NCBI GenBank assembly: GCA_965242735.1
Contig: OZ251497.1
Coordinates: forward strand, 496,001 to 560,000
DNA length: 64,000 nt
From: G958295645 sp965242735
GTDB lineage: Bacteria > Gemmatimonadota > Gemmatimonadetes > Longimicrobiales > Gaopeijiaceae
Direction of reading: 5' to 3'
A model generated the notes under the pieces. The model made no database searches. It worked only from the letters and a program-made list of their open reading frames with translations, and was not told the origin of the DNA. The position numbers and the translations under genes are program-made. Positions 19,817 to 29,013 of this stretch are shown here, piece after piece. Position 1 is the stretch's first letter. Each line of letters opens with the position of its first letter.

Positions 19817-21060
19817 ACTCGAAGATTCTCGTCGTACGACTGCTCGGGTTGCTGACGATCGCAATTCTGGCGAGCAACGTTGAAGCCACGAACAACGTTG
19901 GCGCGCCGGGCTTGGCGGCAGCGCTGGCCTCCATACCGTTGCCCGACCAGGCGGCATGGGATGATCTCGGCACGGAATTGAGACATGTGAGAGAAGCCGA
20001 CATCTTCGATTCATCGCGGGACTTGGACTCTGTCGGCTCCCAGTTGGGTCGGCTTTCAGGAGCGCTGTTTCTGGATGACCGAAGATTGCTGATCGCCGAC
20101 GGCATGAATGCCGAATTGCACTTGGTTGACTTGCCGGCGCGCCAAGCCGTAGCGATTGGACGACGAGGAGAAGGACCCGGGGAGTTTCGATTGCTCACAG
20201 ATGTCAGGCGAACGGTCGACGGATTCGCGGTTTGGGATCTCATGTCGGCGCGGCTTACCAGATTTTCACTTACAGGCGACGTTCTCGACACATGGAGCTA
20301 CAATCCTGCATGGTTCAATCGACCCAACGCGGCTCCTGTCGCCTTTCTGTCGGACGGTGCGATCATCTTTCGCGACGGCGAGGAAGCTGCGAACCGACAC
20401 GGGTTGTTCAGGGAGAAGATCCAATATAAGAGAGTCGAGACAAACGGCATCACGAACATTGTCGCTAATGCTCAAGGATCAGAATATTGGGGACATGAAA
20501 ATGGTTTTGAAGCCGTGGTTTTAGGACATCGTCTTATGGAAGCACAAATGGACGATCAGGTTGTTATATTGCAGACCGACCTTGAGACAGTTAGAATGCT
20601 GGACCGATTCGGTCGCATTATCGATGAACTGGCGATGGGAACCGGCAAGAAGGCCTCCGCATCACAAGTGGAGATGCTCCGAGAAAGCAGGCGCGACGAG
20701 CTCCGGAACCGCATGGAACGAGACCGACGGCGCGGAAGCGAATTGTTTGCGAAGCTGGCGGAGGCAAGTCTCAATCGGGTGCACGACGTCCCGGTCAACA
20801 AGACATCTCCGGCGGTCGACGATCTGTTCGTCGATCTGGACGGCCGAATCTGGTTGCGTTTCTACGTGATGCCGGACGATGACCACTCACGTTGGCAAGT
20901 CTGGAATCGGGGCGCATCTAGCCAGGCGCAGTTCGTCGTGGTCGTACCACGTGCCTGGCGGTTGCACGACGCCAGCGGCATTCACGTCGTGCTGAGCGAG
21001 CGGGACGCCGTGGGACGCGAGCGAGTGATGGTCGGCGTGGTGGCTGGCCAAGATCGATGA
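19813..21060 (+). CDS. Secreted 6-bladed beta-propeller (NHL-like) protein
   Basis: The 415-residue protein has an N-terminal signal peptide (residues 1-25, MNSKILVVRLLGLLTIAIL) and repeated blade strands. The segment GRRGEGPGEF near residue 118 is the hallmark of the 6-bladed beta-propeller proteins common in Bacteroidota and Gemmatimonadota; their function is unknown, perhaps ligand binding in the envelope. It starts at GTG with AAGGAG seven bases upstream and overlaps the stop of the frameshifted paralogue before it. Base composition is noticeably lower in GC than flanking genes. Confidence 0.82.
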   Translation: MNSKILVVRLLGLLTIAILASNVEATNNVGAPGLAAALASIPLPDQAAWDDLGTELRHVREADIFDSSRDLDSVGSQLGRLSGALFLDDRRLLIADGMNAELHLVDLPARQAVAIGRRGEGPGEFRLLTDVRRTVDGFAVWDLMSARLTRFSLTGDVLDTWSYNPAWFNRPNAAPVAFLSDGAIIFRDGEEAANRHGLFREKIQYKRVETNGITNIVANAQGSEYWGHENGFEAVVLGHRLMEAQMDDQVVILQTDLETVRMLDRFGRIIDELAMGTGKKASASQVEMLRESRRDELRNRMERDRRRGSELFAKLAEASLNRVHDVPVNKTSPAVDDLFVDLDGRIWLRFYVMPDDDHSRWQVWNRGASSQAQFVVVVPRAWRLHDASGIHVVLSERDAVGRERVMVGVVAGQDR

Positions 21061-21176
21061 CCAGGCCGCGAAGCGACTGGCACGCGTTCCGTGACCGGGC
21101 TACGTTCGTCGGCGATCTGGACAAGGACTGGAGGCTTGACCGAAGTTGATGGAGGCCGTCGTCCAGCGATCGAACA

Positions 21177-21195
21177 CACAAGCGCTCGGCTTGTG
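21177..21195. terminator. Candidate bidirectional hairpin
   Basis: Arms CACAAGC and GCTTGTG surround GCTCG between two convergent genes. There is no T-tract, so it is only a tentative terminator. Confidence 0.35.
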
Positions 21196-21217
21196 CCCGC
21201 GAACGACGGCTGAACCG

Positions 21218-21643
21218 CTACTCCCTCTCGCCCACCTCCGCCGCCACCACGGCGCGCAAGCGGGCTTCCTCCAGTCCCCACTCGGCCAGCACGCGCTGCG
21301 ATTCCTGATCGTCGGAGCCGGCGACCGCGAGCAGGAGATGGACGCTGGCCGTCGGAGTGCCGGCGGTTGCGGCGAGGTCCACGGCGGCGGCCAGGACCTC
21401 TTGGGAGGCCGCCGAGAACGGGATGTGGTTCTCGTGCGTGACCGGCAAGTCGCGCAGGGCGGTCGGCAGGTCGTCCAGGTCGAGGTCCGCGCGCCGGACG
21501 AGGTCGGCGAGGGCCGGGTCGCGCTGGGAGGCCACGCCCGCCAGCAGATGCCGGGGCTCCACCAAACCGGCCCCGTCTCGGGCGGCCGCGGCGGCGGCGC
21601 GGTTCAGGGCGTGGACGGCCTCCTCCGCCAAGTTGACGCTCAC
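21218..21643 (-). CDS. Clp N-terminal (Clp-R) domain protein
   Basis: The 141-residue protein consists only of the double four-helix Clp N domain that in ClpA/ClpC binds substrates and adaptors: LAEEAVHALNRA and VEPRHLLAGVA in the first repeat, IPFSAASQEVLAAAVDLA and SVHLLLAV in the second. No AAA domain is attached, so it may be an adaptor-like or stand-alone protein (inference). Its GTG start overlaps the stop of the DinB gene (GTGA), so the two are translated together. Confidence 0.85.
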   Translation of the reverse strand: MSVNLAEEAVHALNRAAAAAARDGAGLVEPRHLLAGVASQRDPALADLVRRADLDLDDLPTALRDLPVTHENHIPFSAASQEVLAAAVDLAATAGTPTASVHLLLAVAGSDDQESQRVLAEWGLEEARLRAVVAAEVGERE

Positions 21644-22110
21644 GAGTACGGCATGGGCGGCTCCTTCTTCATGAGCCGGGCGTAGACGGCGAGCGAGCCG
21701 CGGTGGTGGGCCGTGTGGTCCACGATGGCGTTGACGACGGCCGCGCGCGGAGCGCCGTCCATGATGCGCGAGTCGGGGATCGCGGCCGCCAGATCGTCGT
21801 CGGAAGCGGACTCGACGGTCGAGACGGCGGCGTCGTAGGCGCGGTCGAACCATGCCGTCGCCTCCGCCAGCGACGTGACCGCGCGCGCTTTGGCCAAGTG
21901 CCCGTCGAAGTCCATGTTCCATCCATCCCCGAAGGCGCCCTCGACGAACCAGTCCACCGAGTCGGCCGCATGGGCGACCTGCGCGGCGACCGTGAAGAAC
22001 CCCGGTCCCGGCGCGAAGCCGGAGTCTTCCTCCGAGAACGCCGTCAGCCCCGTCTTGAAGTACTTGCGGGAGGTCTCGAGCTGGGAAACGAGCGTGGCGG
22101 CGGTCGGCAT
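21640..22110 (-). CDS. DinB-family (DUF664-like) four-helix protein
   Basis: The 156-residue protein has the DinB/YfiT fold signature: a conserved His in the second helix (VAHAADSVDWF) and a C-terminal HTAHHRGSLAVYARL motif, giving the three-His metal site. Members include thiol transferases, for example bacillithiol or mycothiol dependent enzymes, and many of unknown role. It is first in a two-gene unit with the Clp-N gene. The upstream gap is shared divergently with the UPF0047 gene. Confidence 0.85.
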   Translation of the reverse strand: MPTAATLVSQLETSRKYFKTGLTAFSEEDSGFAPGPGFFTVAAQVAHAADSVDWFVEGAFGDGWNMDFDGHLAKARAVTSLAEATAWFDRAYDAAVSTVESASDDDLAAAIPDSRIMDGAPRAAVVNAIVDHTAHHRGSLAVYARLMKKEPPMPYS

Positions 22111-22168
22111 CGGGTCGGCTTCCTGGGTCGGCAGGGCGGTCGCGGGCGTGCGAATTCTCCGGATGGAC

Positions 22169-22174
22169 TATAAT
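22169..22174 (+). promoter_or_regulatory. -10 box TATAAT
   Basis: A perfect TATAAT lies in an otherwise GC-rich gap about 40 bases before the UPF0047 gene. No convincing -35 hexamer is present, and a second AGGAGG-like site follows at 22183. Confidence 0.5.
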
Positions 22175-22212
22175 ATTCAAGCAGGAGGGCGGACAACCAT
22201 CGGGAGGCCACC

Positions 22213-23310
22213 TTGGTCGTTGCAGACGCGGTCGGAATGCCGGCGGACGGACGGTTCCAGGCGGAGGTGCGGATCGAACCGTCGGCGCGCGTCGAGCTCA
22301 TCGACGTGCAGGAGCAGCTCGCCCGCGAGTTCGGCGCCGACTTCACCAAGCATCCCAAGGCCCTCTACGTCTCGCACCACACGACGGCCGGCTACCTGGA
22401 CCAGCGGCTGGCCGCCCGTCTCAAGTACGACGGCAAGAACGTGCGCGACTTCCTGCAGGTCTTCCACAAGCTCTTTCCGCCCGACGCCGGCTACGTCCAC
22501 GACGAGATGCACCTGCGCCGCGAGCTCTCCGACGAGCAGCGCGCCAACGAGCCCAAGAACGCCGACTCGCACCTGACGTTCATGGGCGCGGGCCTCAAGA
22601 GCTGCGCGTCCTACGACCAGCGCGACGGTCGGCCCGTCTGGTTCGTCGAGCTCGACGGCGTGCACGAAGGCGGCAAGCGCAGCCGCCGCACCACCGTGGT
22701 GGGCTACGGCGGCGAGGAGGAGGTGGCGCGCACCCAGATCGAAGTGGAGGTGCCGTCGCACGCCATCGACGCCCGCAACCTGCGCGACCCCGAGCACGGC
22801 TTCATGGACCGCCTCCTCGGGCTGGCCCGCCGCCACGGCGTCTCGTTCGGGCGCTTCGACGTGTCCCTGGCCGCCTCCGAGCGCAACGCGGGCCTCACCG
22901 TCAACGAATACGAGACGCTCCTGATGAGCCACGACCTGCGCGAAGTCCTGGCCGACCCCTTCCGCTTCGTCGCCGAGAAGAGCAAGGCGGCCCTGATGGA
23001 CCCGCGCTCGATCCCCGCCAAGACCGTCAACTACGCGCAGTACGACGCCGTGCAGCTCCTGAACAAGCTGCTCGACCGCATGGGCGTCCGGCAGTCCGTC
23101 GTGGAGCGCGTCGTCAACCGCGCGCTGGCCTTCCCCGTGTCGCACTTCCTGCGCATGAAGCGCGGCATCAGCCTGCCCGTGCTGGACCTAGGCGGCGACG
23201 GCGAGGGCGACATCCCCCGCGGCACCTACCAGAGCCCCATCCTCGTGCAGTGGAGGGGGTCCGAACGCAAGACGCGAGCGTTGGACGTGCGGCTGTCCAG
23301 GTTCGTGTAG
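22213..23310 (+). CDS. UPF0047 (YjbQ-like) protein with long C-terminal extension
   Basis: The 365-residue protein begins with a UPF0047 core (residues about 20-175): SHHTTAGYLD corresponds to the family's PHTTA motif, and NADSHLTFMGAG plus VWFVELDG correspond to its NSDAH and IYFAEFDG segments. Stand-alone family members have about 140 residues and YjbQ has weak thiamine-phosphate-synthase-like activity. Here about 190 further residues follow that I cannot assign, with a repeat of the pattern in ERNAGLTVNEYETLL (VTINE-like). The start is set at TTG 22213 because GGGAGG lies six bases upstream; ATG 22237 is an alternative. It is the first gene of a short plus-strand unit. Confidence 0.72.
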   Translation: MVVADAVGMPADGRFQAEVRIEPSARVELIDVQEQLAREFGADFTKHPKALYVSHHTTAGYLDQRLAARLKYDGKNVRDFLQVFHKLFPPDAGYVHDEMHLRRELSDEQRANEPKNADSHLTFMGAGLKSCASYDQRDGRPVWFVELDGVHEGGKRSRRTTVVGYGGEEEVARTQIEVEVPSHAIDARNLRDPEHGFMDRLLGLARRHGVSFGRFDVSLAASERNAGLTVNEYETLLMSHDLREVLADPFRFVAEKSKAALMDPRSIPAKTVNYAQYDAVQLLNKLLDRMGVRQSVVERVVNRALAFPVSHFLRMKRGISLPVLDLGGDGEGDIPRGTYQSPILVQWRGSERKTRALDVRLSRFV

Positions 23311-23343
23311 AACTTCCCCGTATTCGTGGGGACGCCCGAGGAC

Positions 23344-24960
23344 ATGCGTTTCTTCAACACGACCGGCCCCGTGGCGGCGGCCGATCACTACAACGTCCCG
23401 CCGCTCGACCGCGTCGACCTGCCGGGAATCCGGCGGCTGATCGCCGAGAAGCGCTACTTCGTGCTTCACGCCCCCCGCCAGACGGGCAAGACGTCGGCCC
23501 TTCTCGCCCTCCAGGACCTGCTCAACACCGAGGGCTGCCACTGCTGCGTGTACGTCAACGTCGAAGGCGCGCAGGCCGCCCGCGAAGACGTGGAGCAAGC
23601 GATGCGCACGGTGCTGGGCGAGCTGGCCGACCGAGCCGTGGACGCGCTGGGCGACCACGAGCTGAACGCGATCTGGCCGGAGATGCTCGCCACGCGGGGG
23701 CCGCACGGCGCTCTCCGCCAGAGCTTGAGCCGCTGGGCGCGGAACAGCCCAAGACCGCTGGTGCTTCTCATCGACGAGATCGACGCCTTGGTGGGCGATT
23801 CGTTGCTGTCCGTGTTGCGCCAACTGCGGGCGGGATACGACATGCGAACGCGCGGCGCCTTCCCCCAAAGCGTGATTCTGTGCGGCGTGCGCGACGTGAG
23901 GGACTACCGCATCCGCTCCGGATCGACCGGCACGATGGTCGCGGGCGGCAGCGCCTTCAACGTCAAGGCGAGGTCGTTGCGCCTGGGCGACTTCCGCCGG
24001 CCGGAAGTGCTCGCGTTGCTCGGCCAGCACACCGAGGAGACCGGCCAAGCGTTCTCGGACGAGGCGACCGAAGCCGTATGGACCCGCACGCAGGGCCAGC
24101 CTTGGCTGGTCAACGCGCTGGCCTACGAGACGTGCTTCGAAGGCGAAGGCGCGTCCGACCGTTCGCGGCGGATCGAAGAAGCGGACATCCTGGCGGCCCA
24201 GGAAGCGCTGATCCTGCGCCGGGAGACGCACTTGGACCAGCTCGCCGACAAGCTTCAGGAGGACCGGGTGCGGCGGGTGATACAACCGCTGCTGGCCGGC
24301 ACGGCGGATGCCGTGTCCTCGGAACGGGACGTCGAGTATGTTCAGGATCTGGGGTTGGTGGCCCGGGATCTCCCGATCCGCATCGCCAATCCAATCTACG
24401 CCGAGATCGTGCCTCGCCAGTTGTCCTGGATCGCCCAAGCGCACCTGCCCGAAGATCCCTCCTGGTACGTGACCCCTGCCGGCGCCTTGCAGCTCGACAA
24501 GCTCCTCGCGGCGTTCCAAGACTTCTTTCGGGAGCACTCGGAGCACTGGGTGGAGCGGTTTCAGTACAAGGAAGCGGGGCCGCAACTGCTGCTTCAGGCG
24601 TTCCTGCAGCGCATCGTCAACAGCGGCGGGCGCATCGAGCGCGAGTACGGCCTGGGCCGGGGTCGCACCGACCTGCTGGTCGTCTGGCCGGAAGGCGGAT
24701 CCGCCGCAACGTCCGGCCCAACCGGACCGGCCGGTCGCCCGCGCAAGTACGTGGTGGAGTGCAAGGTGTTGCGCAAGGGCTTGGAGCGCACGCTGGCCGA
24801 AGGCGTCGAGCAGACGGCGGCGTACATGGACCGTTGCGGCGCCGAAGCGGGCCACTTGGTCGTCTTCGACCGCCGGGACGGCCGAAGCTGGGACGAAAAG
24901 CTGTTCCAGGCGTCCCGAGCGGCCGGCGACGGGACCCCGATACGCGTCTGGGGCATGTGA
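23344..24960 (+). CDS. AAA-type ATPase with C-terminal PD-(D/E)XK nuclease-like domain
   Basis: The protein has about 538 residues. Walker A is APRQTGKTS (about 40-48), Walker B is LVLLIDEIDAL (about 145-155), and sensor and winged-helix parts follow. The last 110 residues have GRTDLLVVW and KYVVECKVL, the D...ExK core of PD-(D/E)XK (DUF1703-like) domains. This resembles the AAA-ATPase-like/DUF1703 family, often found next to defence genes; activity is untested. The ATG at 23344 is preferred over GTG 23326 because the alignable part starts with MRFFNTTGPV. It ends back-to-back with the DUF499 gene and sits at the boundary of the defence island. Confidence 0.8.
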   Translation: MRFFNTTGPVAAADHYNVPPLDRVDLPGIRRLIAEKRYFVLHAPRQTGKTSALLALQDLLNTEGCHCCVYVNVEGAQAAREDVEQAMRTVLGELADRAVDALGDHELNAIWPEMLATRGPHGALRQSLSRWARNSPRPLVLLIDEIDALVGDSLLSVLRQLRAGYDMRTRGAFPQSVILCGVRDVRDYRIRSGSTGTMVAGGSAFNVKARSLRLGDFRRPEVLALLGQHTEETGQAFSDEATEAVWTRTQGQPWLVNALAYETCFEGEGASDRSRRIEEADILAAQEALILRRETHLDQLADKLQEDRVRRVIQPLLAGTADAVSSERDVEYVQDLGLVARDLPIRIANPIYAEIVPRQLSWIAQAHLPEDPSWYVTPAGALQLDKLLAAFQDFFREHSEHWVERFQYKEAGPQLLLQAFLQRIVNSGGRIEREYGLGRGRTDLLVVWPEGGSAATSGPTGPAGRPRKYVVECKVLRKGLERTLAEGVEQTAAYMDRCGAEAGHLVVFDRRDGRSWDEKLFQASRAAGDGTPIRVWGM

Positions 24961-24977
24961 CGGCGGGCCGCCCGCCG
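24961..24977. terminator. GC hairpin after the ATPase/nuclease gene
   Basis: A perfect 8-bp stem CGGCGGGC / GCCCGCCG directly follows the TGA, in the convergent gap before the DUF499 stop. There is no T-tract, so intrinsic termination is uncertain. Confidence 0.4.
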
Positions 24978-25066
24978 GCGCCCGGCCCATCGGCCCGGCA
25001 CGCGTGGCCCGCGCGACGGTGCCCCCTTGTCGGCGGCGCCCCAGGCCGTTGCCCGGGGACGCGCCG

Positions 25067-28000
25067 TCAGGAAGACGATTCCGAGCGGCTCTTGAGGTCG
25101 GGGGCGACTTTCTCCAGCAAGCTGTCCACCGCTGCCCGCACATCGGCGGGGGCATCGGCGTCCAGCGAGACGTCCACATGGAAGCGGAGACCGTGGCCCG
25201 CGCCGGTTTCCAGCAGATCCGGGGCGACGTCGGCCAAGTCCTGGATATGGGAGACGTCCAAGACGGCCGGGGGCGCGGGCGAATGCGCTTCCGTCCAGGG
25301 AACGCTGTCCTGCGCGGGCCGGACCTCTGGCTGTCTCAGCCGCCAACTGCCCGCCTTGACGTAGCCCCCTGCCGGGTCTCCGGCGATCACCTCCAGCCAG
25401 CGGCTGTTGACCGCCGCTGAGATGCTCTCGCGCACGAGGCCCCAGGGCACCGGCTCGCCGCGCTCGTGCGACAGGGCCCGCTCGACGGCGGCCCCGTTGG
25501 TCTCGCCCTCGTGCCACGCGCCGGGCAGCGCCTCCGCGGTGAGTTCGTGCGCGGGGACCAGCGCGGGCGGGGGCCGAAGCGCCGCCTTCTCGTCCAGCAC
25601 GCCGGCGGGAATCTCGTCCTTCCAGAAGGAACTGGGGCCGCTGACCAGCCACAAGTCTCCCGCTTCCACGGCTTGGCGAATCGCGCCGTGGACGACCTCT
25701 GCCGGGCAAGCGGGAATCGCGAACACGTCGTCGTAGCCCTGCCTAGGCACTCGAACCACATGGTCGCCCGAGAAGTAGGCGAGTAGATCTCGGACGCGAA
25801 GGCGCGCCTGCGGGGCCCCGGCGTCGCCGGGCCAGAGTCCCGGCAGCTCGCCCGGCGCCAAGAGCGGCACATGCAGACTGTCCAGTTCGGCTTTTTGCGG
25901 CAGAACCGCTTCCAGCGCCGGATCCTCGGCCCCCCCCGGCTCCACCGGCTGGCACCACCAGGTGCGCCGCGTGCCGTCGGGCCGCGCCAGGCGAGCGACC
26001 AGCAGCCCCCGCTCCACCCCTTGCAGGACCGTGCTCAGCAGGATCCGCGTGTCGAGGAGCTTGGGCAGGCGCGGGTCGCGGGCGAACGGAGTCGCCAAGT
26101 CCTTGACGAACCGCGCGTCCTCGCCTTCGCGCCAGAGGTCGTAGGGTCCGCCGGGCAGCAGCGCCTCGGCGTCCACCGCGGTCTCCTTGATCCGGGACCG
26201 CTCGTCGTTCTTGATCTGAAGAAACAGAGGCTCCGCGCTGGCCGGCAGCTTGAAGGCGTGCACGGCGTTCTCTTCGTTGACCGTCACGACGACGCTGTAC
26301 GCTTGGCGAACCACGCCCGGCACGTTCGCGTTCGACTCGCGAAGGTGGCGGCGCAGTCGTTCGGCGCGGTGGGGGTCCGCGGTCTGCTTCCGCAGCTTGT
26401 GCAGTTGGCCGGCCACGTGCTCCCAGCCCAGCTGCGAGCGCACTTGCACGCGGGCCGCCTCCAGCCCGTTTCGCGACGGCACGGCCAGGACGACGGTGTT
26501 GCGGGCGACCCGCGGCTCGCCCCGGTCGGACTTGACGTCGCAATAGCGCGCGGCGACCGGGCTCGGACGTCCGGACTCGGAAGCCGCGTCGGGACCCAAG
26601 ATCACGTAGTGGAAGTCGCCGTCGTCGGCCACGTCGGCAGGCCCGGCCGGGAGCAGGTGGGACTTCGCGCCCGCCGCCGACGCGCCTCCGTCCAACTGCT
26701 TGCGGCACTTGCGGACCGTCTGCAGCAGGCGCTCGGTCACGTCCGCCTTGGTCACGCGCGCACAGGCGTCGTCGTGCATGTTGCGCAGATTGGGACGAAT
26801 GCCCAGCCGCCATTCCTTCGGCAGGCTCCGTCCGTCGCCGTCGCCCGAATCCTCGTCGTCCAGGAACCACGAGATCTCGCGCCAGCGGAGCAGGCCCTTC
26901 TCGAACTCGATGGCGTCCGGCCCCGAAGCCCCCGCCAGCCGCTGAAGCTCGAACGTGGTGACCTTGCCACCGCGCGGCGAATGCAGGAACACGGAAACGA
27001 CCGCCTGCTCGATTTCGCGGTTGCGCTCCAGTTCCTGGTGGTCGCGCTGGACCTGGCGCGCCTTGTCGAACTCCGCCTGCAACAGCTTGCCCCAGTCGGC
27101 GGCCTTCCCCGCCGTGGCCGAATTCGCTGTGTTGGCAAGCTCGCTCAGCGCCATCGAGACGCCTTTCTCGCCGGGGTCCGCCAAGAGGGCCGACGGTCCC
27201 ACCACGGGGCTTCGGTCCCACCGCTCGGCCTCCCTGAGCGCCGTCGCAAGCGTGCGCAGAATCCCGCGCGTCCGCTGAAAGTCGTCCAGCTGGGTCCAGC
27301 GGCTGTAGAAGACGTCGGTCATGTCGGGGTGGAACGGGAAGCTCTGAACGAACCGCTCTTCGGTCCCGGCCTTGTCCTTTGCGATCGTCTCGTCGAGCTT
27401 CGCCAGGCCACGCACCACCGCGATGGCTTGATTGCGCCGCGCGTCGTCGCCCGGCATCTCCTGGAAGAAGCGCCGCCGCAGCACTTCCGCCACGTCCTCC
27501 TTGCGCACGGGCTGGACGCCTTCCTCCCGCTGCCGCCGAAACACCGCGAACAAGTCGCTCTTGAGAAGGCCGCCCAAGTCGCCCTGTTCCTTCGACGGAT
27601 CGGTGGCGAGCAGGGACGCCACGATCGCCGCCCTGTCCACCTTGGCGACCGCTTGGTTCAGGTACTGGAAGAAGTCGCAGATGCGGTCGCGCCAGACCGG
27701 ACTGAGCCCAGCCTTCTCGCGAGCGTACATCAGCACTTCGTCGACGAGAATCAACGTGCCCAGTCCGTCCCGGCCGGGAATCTCGAGCAACTTGGTGAGG
27801 AGCGGCTCCGCAGGCGGCGTCTCGCGCTCCTCGTCCTTGTCGTCCGCATGAACGGCCCGCAGTCCGTCGGCGCCCGCCAGCTGAAACGCCAGCACGCTCC
27901 ACGGGTGCTTGAGCGTCCGCTGCTCGCCGTCCGGAGCGCGCACCCCTTCGATGCCCTTCTCCGCGTCGATCTTGTCGAAGCAAAGCGTGGCGACGAACGC

Positions 28001-28375
28001 CTGCGGCAGAGGCTCGCCCACGTGTTCGCGAAACGCCGTCACCGTCGCCGAGTCCGGCAACGCCCCAGGATCGCGGAAGAGGTGGTACAGCGTGATCAGC
28101 GTGTGCGTCTTGCCGCCGCCGTAGGTAAGCTCCAGCTGCCGAATGGCCCGGTCCGTCTTGCCGGAGAGGCGAAGCGCCACGTCCTTGACCAGCTCCCGAA
28201 GCGGAGGCGTCGGAAAGGTGAGGTCGAAGAACTTGGCCGGGTCCTCGTAGATGGGCCGCCTGCCCGGTGCCAGCGCGACCTCGTGAAGGTCGGCCGCGAA
28301 CTGCGCAAGCGTGAGCTCGCCGCTTCGAAGCTCGTCCTTGAGGCTGACGAGGGCGGTCCAGGGCTGGGGTTTCAT
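25067..28375 (-). CDS. DUF499 AAA-type ATPase (defence-system component)
   Basis: The 1102-residue protein starts MKPQPW. A variant Walker A, YGGGKTHT (85-92), is followed by Walker B LILVDEVLMYAR (about 220) and a long helical C-terminal part. This is the DUF499 family, large ATPases that recur in defence islands beside DUF1156 methyltransferases and SNF2-type helicases; both partners are present upstream in this island. The ATG overlaps the stop of the TOPRIM-like gene (ATGA), so it is translationally coupled to that gene. It is the last gene of the minus-strand island. Biochemical activity of the family is not established; ATP-driven DNA scanning is inference. Confidence 0.85.
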   Translation of the reverse strand: MKPQPWTALVSLKDELRSGELTLAQFAADLHEVALAPGRRPIYEDPAKFFDLTFPTPPLRELVKDVALRLSGKTDRAIRQLELTYGGGKTHTLITLYHLFRDPGALPDSATVTAFREHVGEPLPQAFVATLCFDKIDAEKGIEGVRAPDGEQRTLKHPWSVLAFQLAGADGLRAVHADDKDEERETPPAEPLLTKLLEIPGRDGLGTLILVDEVLMYAREKAGLSPVWRDRICDFFQYLNQAVAKVDRAAIVASLLATDPSKEQGDLGGLLKSDLFAVFRRQREEGVQPVRKEDVAEVLRRRFFQEMPGDDARRNQAIAVVRGLAKLDETIAKDKAGTEERFVQSFPFHPDMTDVFYSRWTQLDDFQRTRGILRTLATALREAERWDRSPVVGPSALLADPGEKGVSMALSELANTANSATAGKAADWGKLLQAEFDKARQVQRDHQELERNREIEQAVVSVFLHSPRGGKVTTFELQRLAGASGPDAIEFEKGLLRWREISWFLDDEDSGDGDGRSLPKEWRLGIRPNLRNMHDDACARVTKADVTERLLQTVRKCRKQLDGGASAAGAKSHLLPAGPADVADDGDFHYVILGPDAASESGRPSPVAARYCDVKSDRGEPRVARNTVVLAVPSRNGLEAARVQVRSQLGWEHVAGQLHKLRKQTADPHRAERLRRHLRESNANVPGVVRQAYSVVVTVNEENAVHAFKLPASAEPLFLQIKNDERSRIKETAVDAEALLPGGPYDLWREGEDARFVKDLATPFARDPRLPKLLDTRILLSTVLQGVERGLLVARLARPDGTRRTWWCQPVEPGGAEDPALEAVLPQKAELDSLHVPLLAPGELPGLWPGDAGAPQARLRVRDLLAYFSGDHVVRVPRQGYDDVFAIPACPAEVVHGAIRQAVEAGDLWLVSGPSSFWKDEIPAGVLDEKAALRPPPALVPAHELTAEALPGAWHEGETNGAAVERALSHERGEPVPWGLVRESISAAVNSRWLEVIAGDPAGGYVKAGSWRLRQPEVRPAQDSVPWTEAHSPAPPAVLDVSHIQDLADVAPDLLETGAGHGLRFHVDVSLDADAPADVRAAVDSLLEKVAPDLKSRSESSS

Positions 28376-29013
28376 GTGGGGGTGTTGTTTGGGGGGAACC
28401 AGCGGCGAAGCGTGGCGAGGAGTTCTTGAAAGGCAGGGTCGCGGCATGCATCCACGTTGGCGGTCTGGGCGGTCCTCTGAAACATGTCGGGCCTCTGTCG
28501 GAGACGGCCGCGACCCCGACGTATGGCCTTTTTCATCGCCTTCTTTGGATCAGGCGGCTTCGATTGGCCGTCCGGCCACAGTCCCCATTGCGTCAACGAT
28601 TCGCGCAGCGCCCGATGGTTTCCGGACCAGCCGAAGACGTGGGAAGCCGTTGCCAAGTCTCCCCAGACCCACGCCTCAAGTTCAGGTTGAACTACGATGA
28701 CCTTGGCCCGGTTCCATCCATTGCGCATAAGCTCCTTTTCGCCCTGTTGCTGTATTTCTTCTCGCGGTTCCATGCTTCCGCAACCGTGGTAGTCGAACAT
28801 AACCAGGCAGTGGTCGTATTTCTTCGAACGCGGACGCAAGATATTCGCGGCGTCCCTGCGGCAGCCGGGATCTCTGCCGATGTATCTTTCCACGTCGAAG
28901 CCGAAGCACGCGACGCCTAGAGTTCTTGGCCGAGCCAGCAAGGCCGTCATCGCCAGCTTCATGTCGTTGTCGGCAACAAGTACAAACAGGTCATTGCCGC
29001 TCGGTGCTGTCAT
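28372..29013 (-). CDS. TOPRIM-like / MAD4-like defence protein
   Basis: The 213-residue protein has a spread acidic pattern: DNDMKL near the start, FDVER, RDPGCRRDAANIL, HCLVMFDYHGCGS and QPELEAWVWGD. From memory it resembles the MAD4 component of the methylation-associated defence system and DUF4276-like TOPRIM proteins that pair with AAA15 ATPases. A nuclease-like TOPRIM role is inferred from the acidic residues and the partner. Both ends overlap neighbours by four bases (ATGA): its start overlaps the ATPase stop and its stop overlaps the DUF499 start, so three genes form one coupled unit. Confidence 0.7.
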   Translation of the reverse strand: MTAPSGNDLFVLVADNDMKLAMTALLARPRTLGVACFGFDVERYIGRDPGCRRDAANILRPRSKKYDHCLVMFDYHGCGSMEPREEIQQQGEKELMRNGWNRAKVIVVQPELEAWVWGDLATASHVFGWSGNHRALRESLTQWGLWPDGQSKPPDPKKAMKKAIRRGRGRLRQRPDMFQRTAQTANVDACRDPAFQELLATLRRWFPPNNTPT

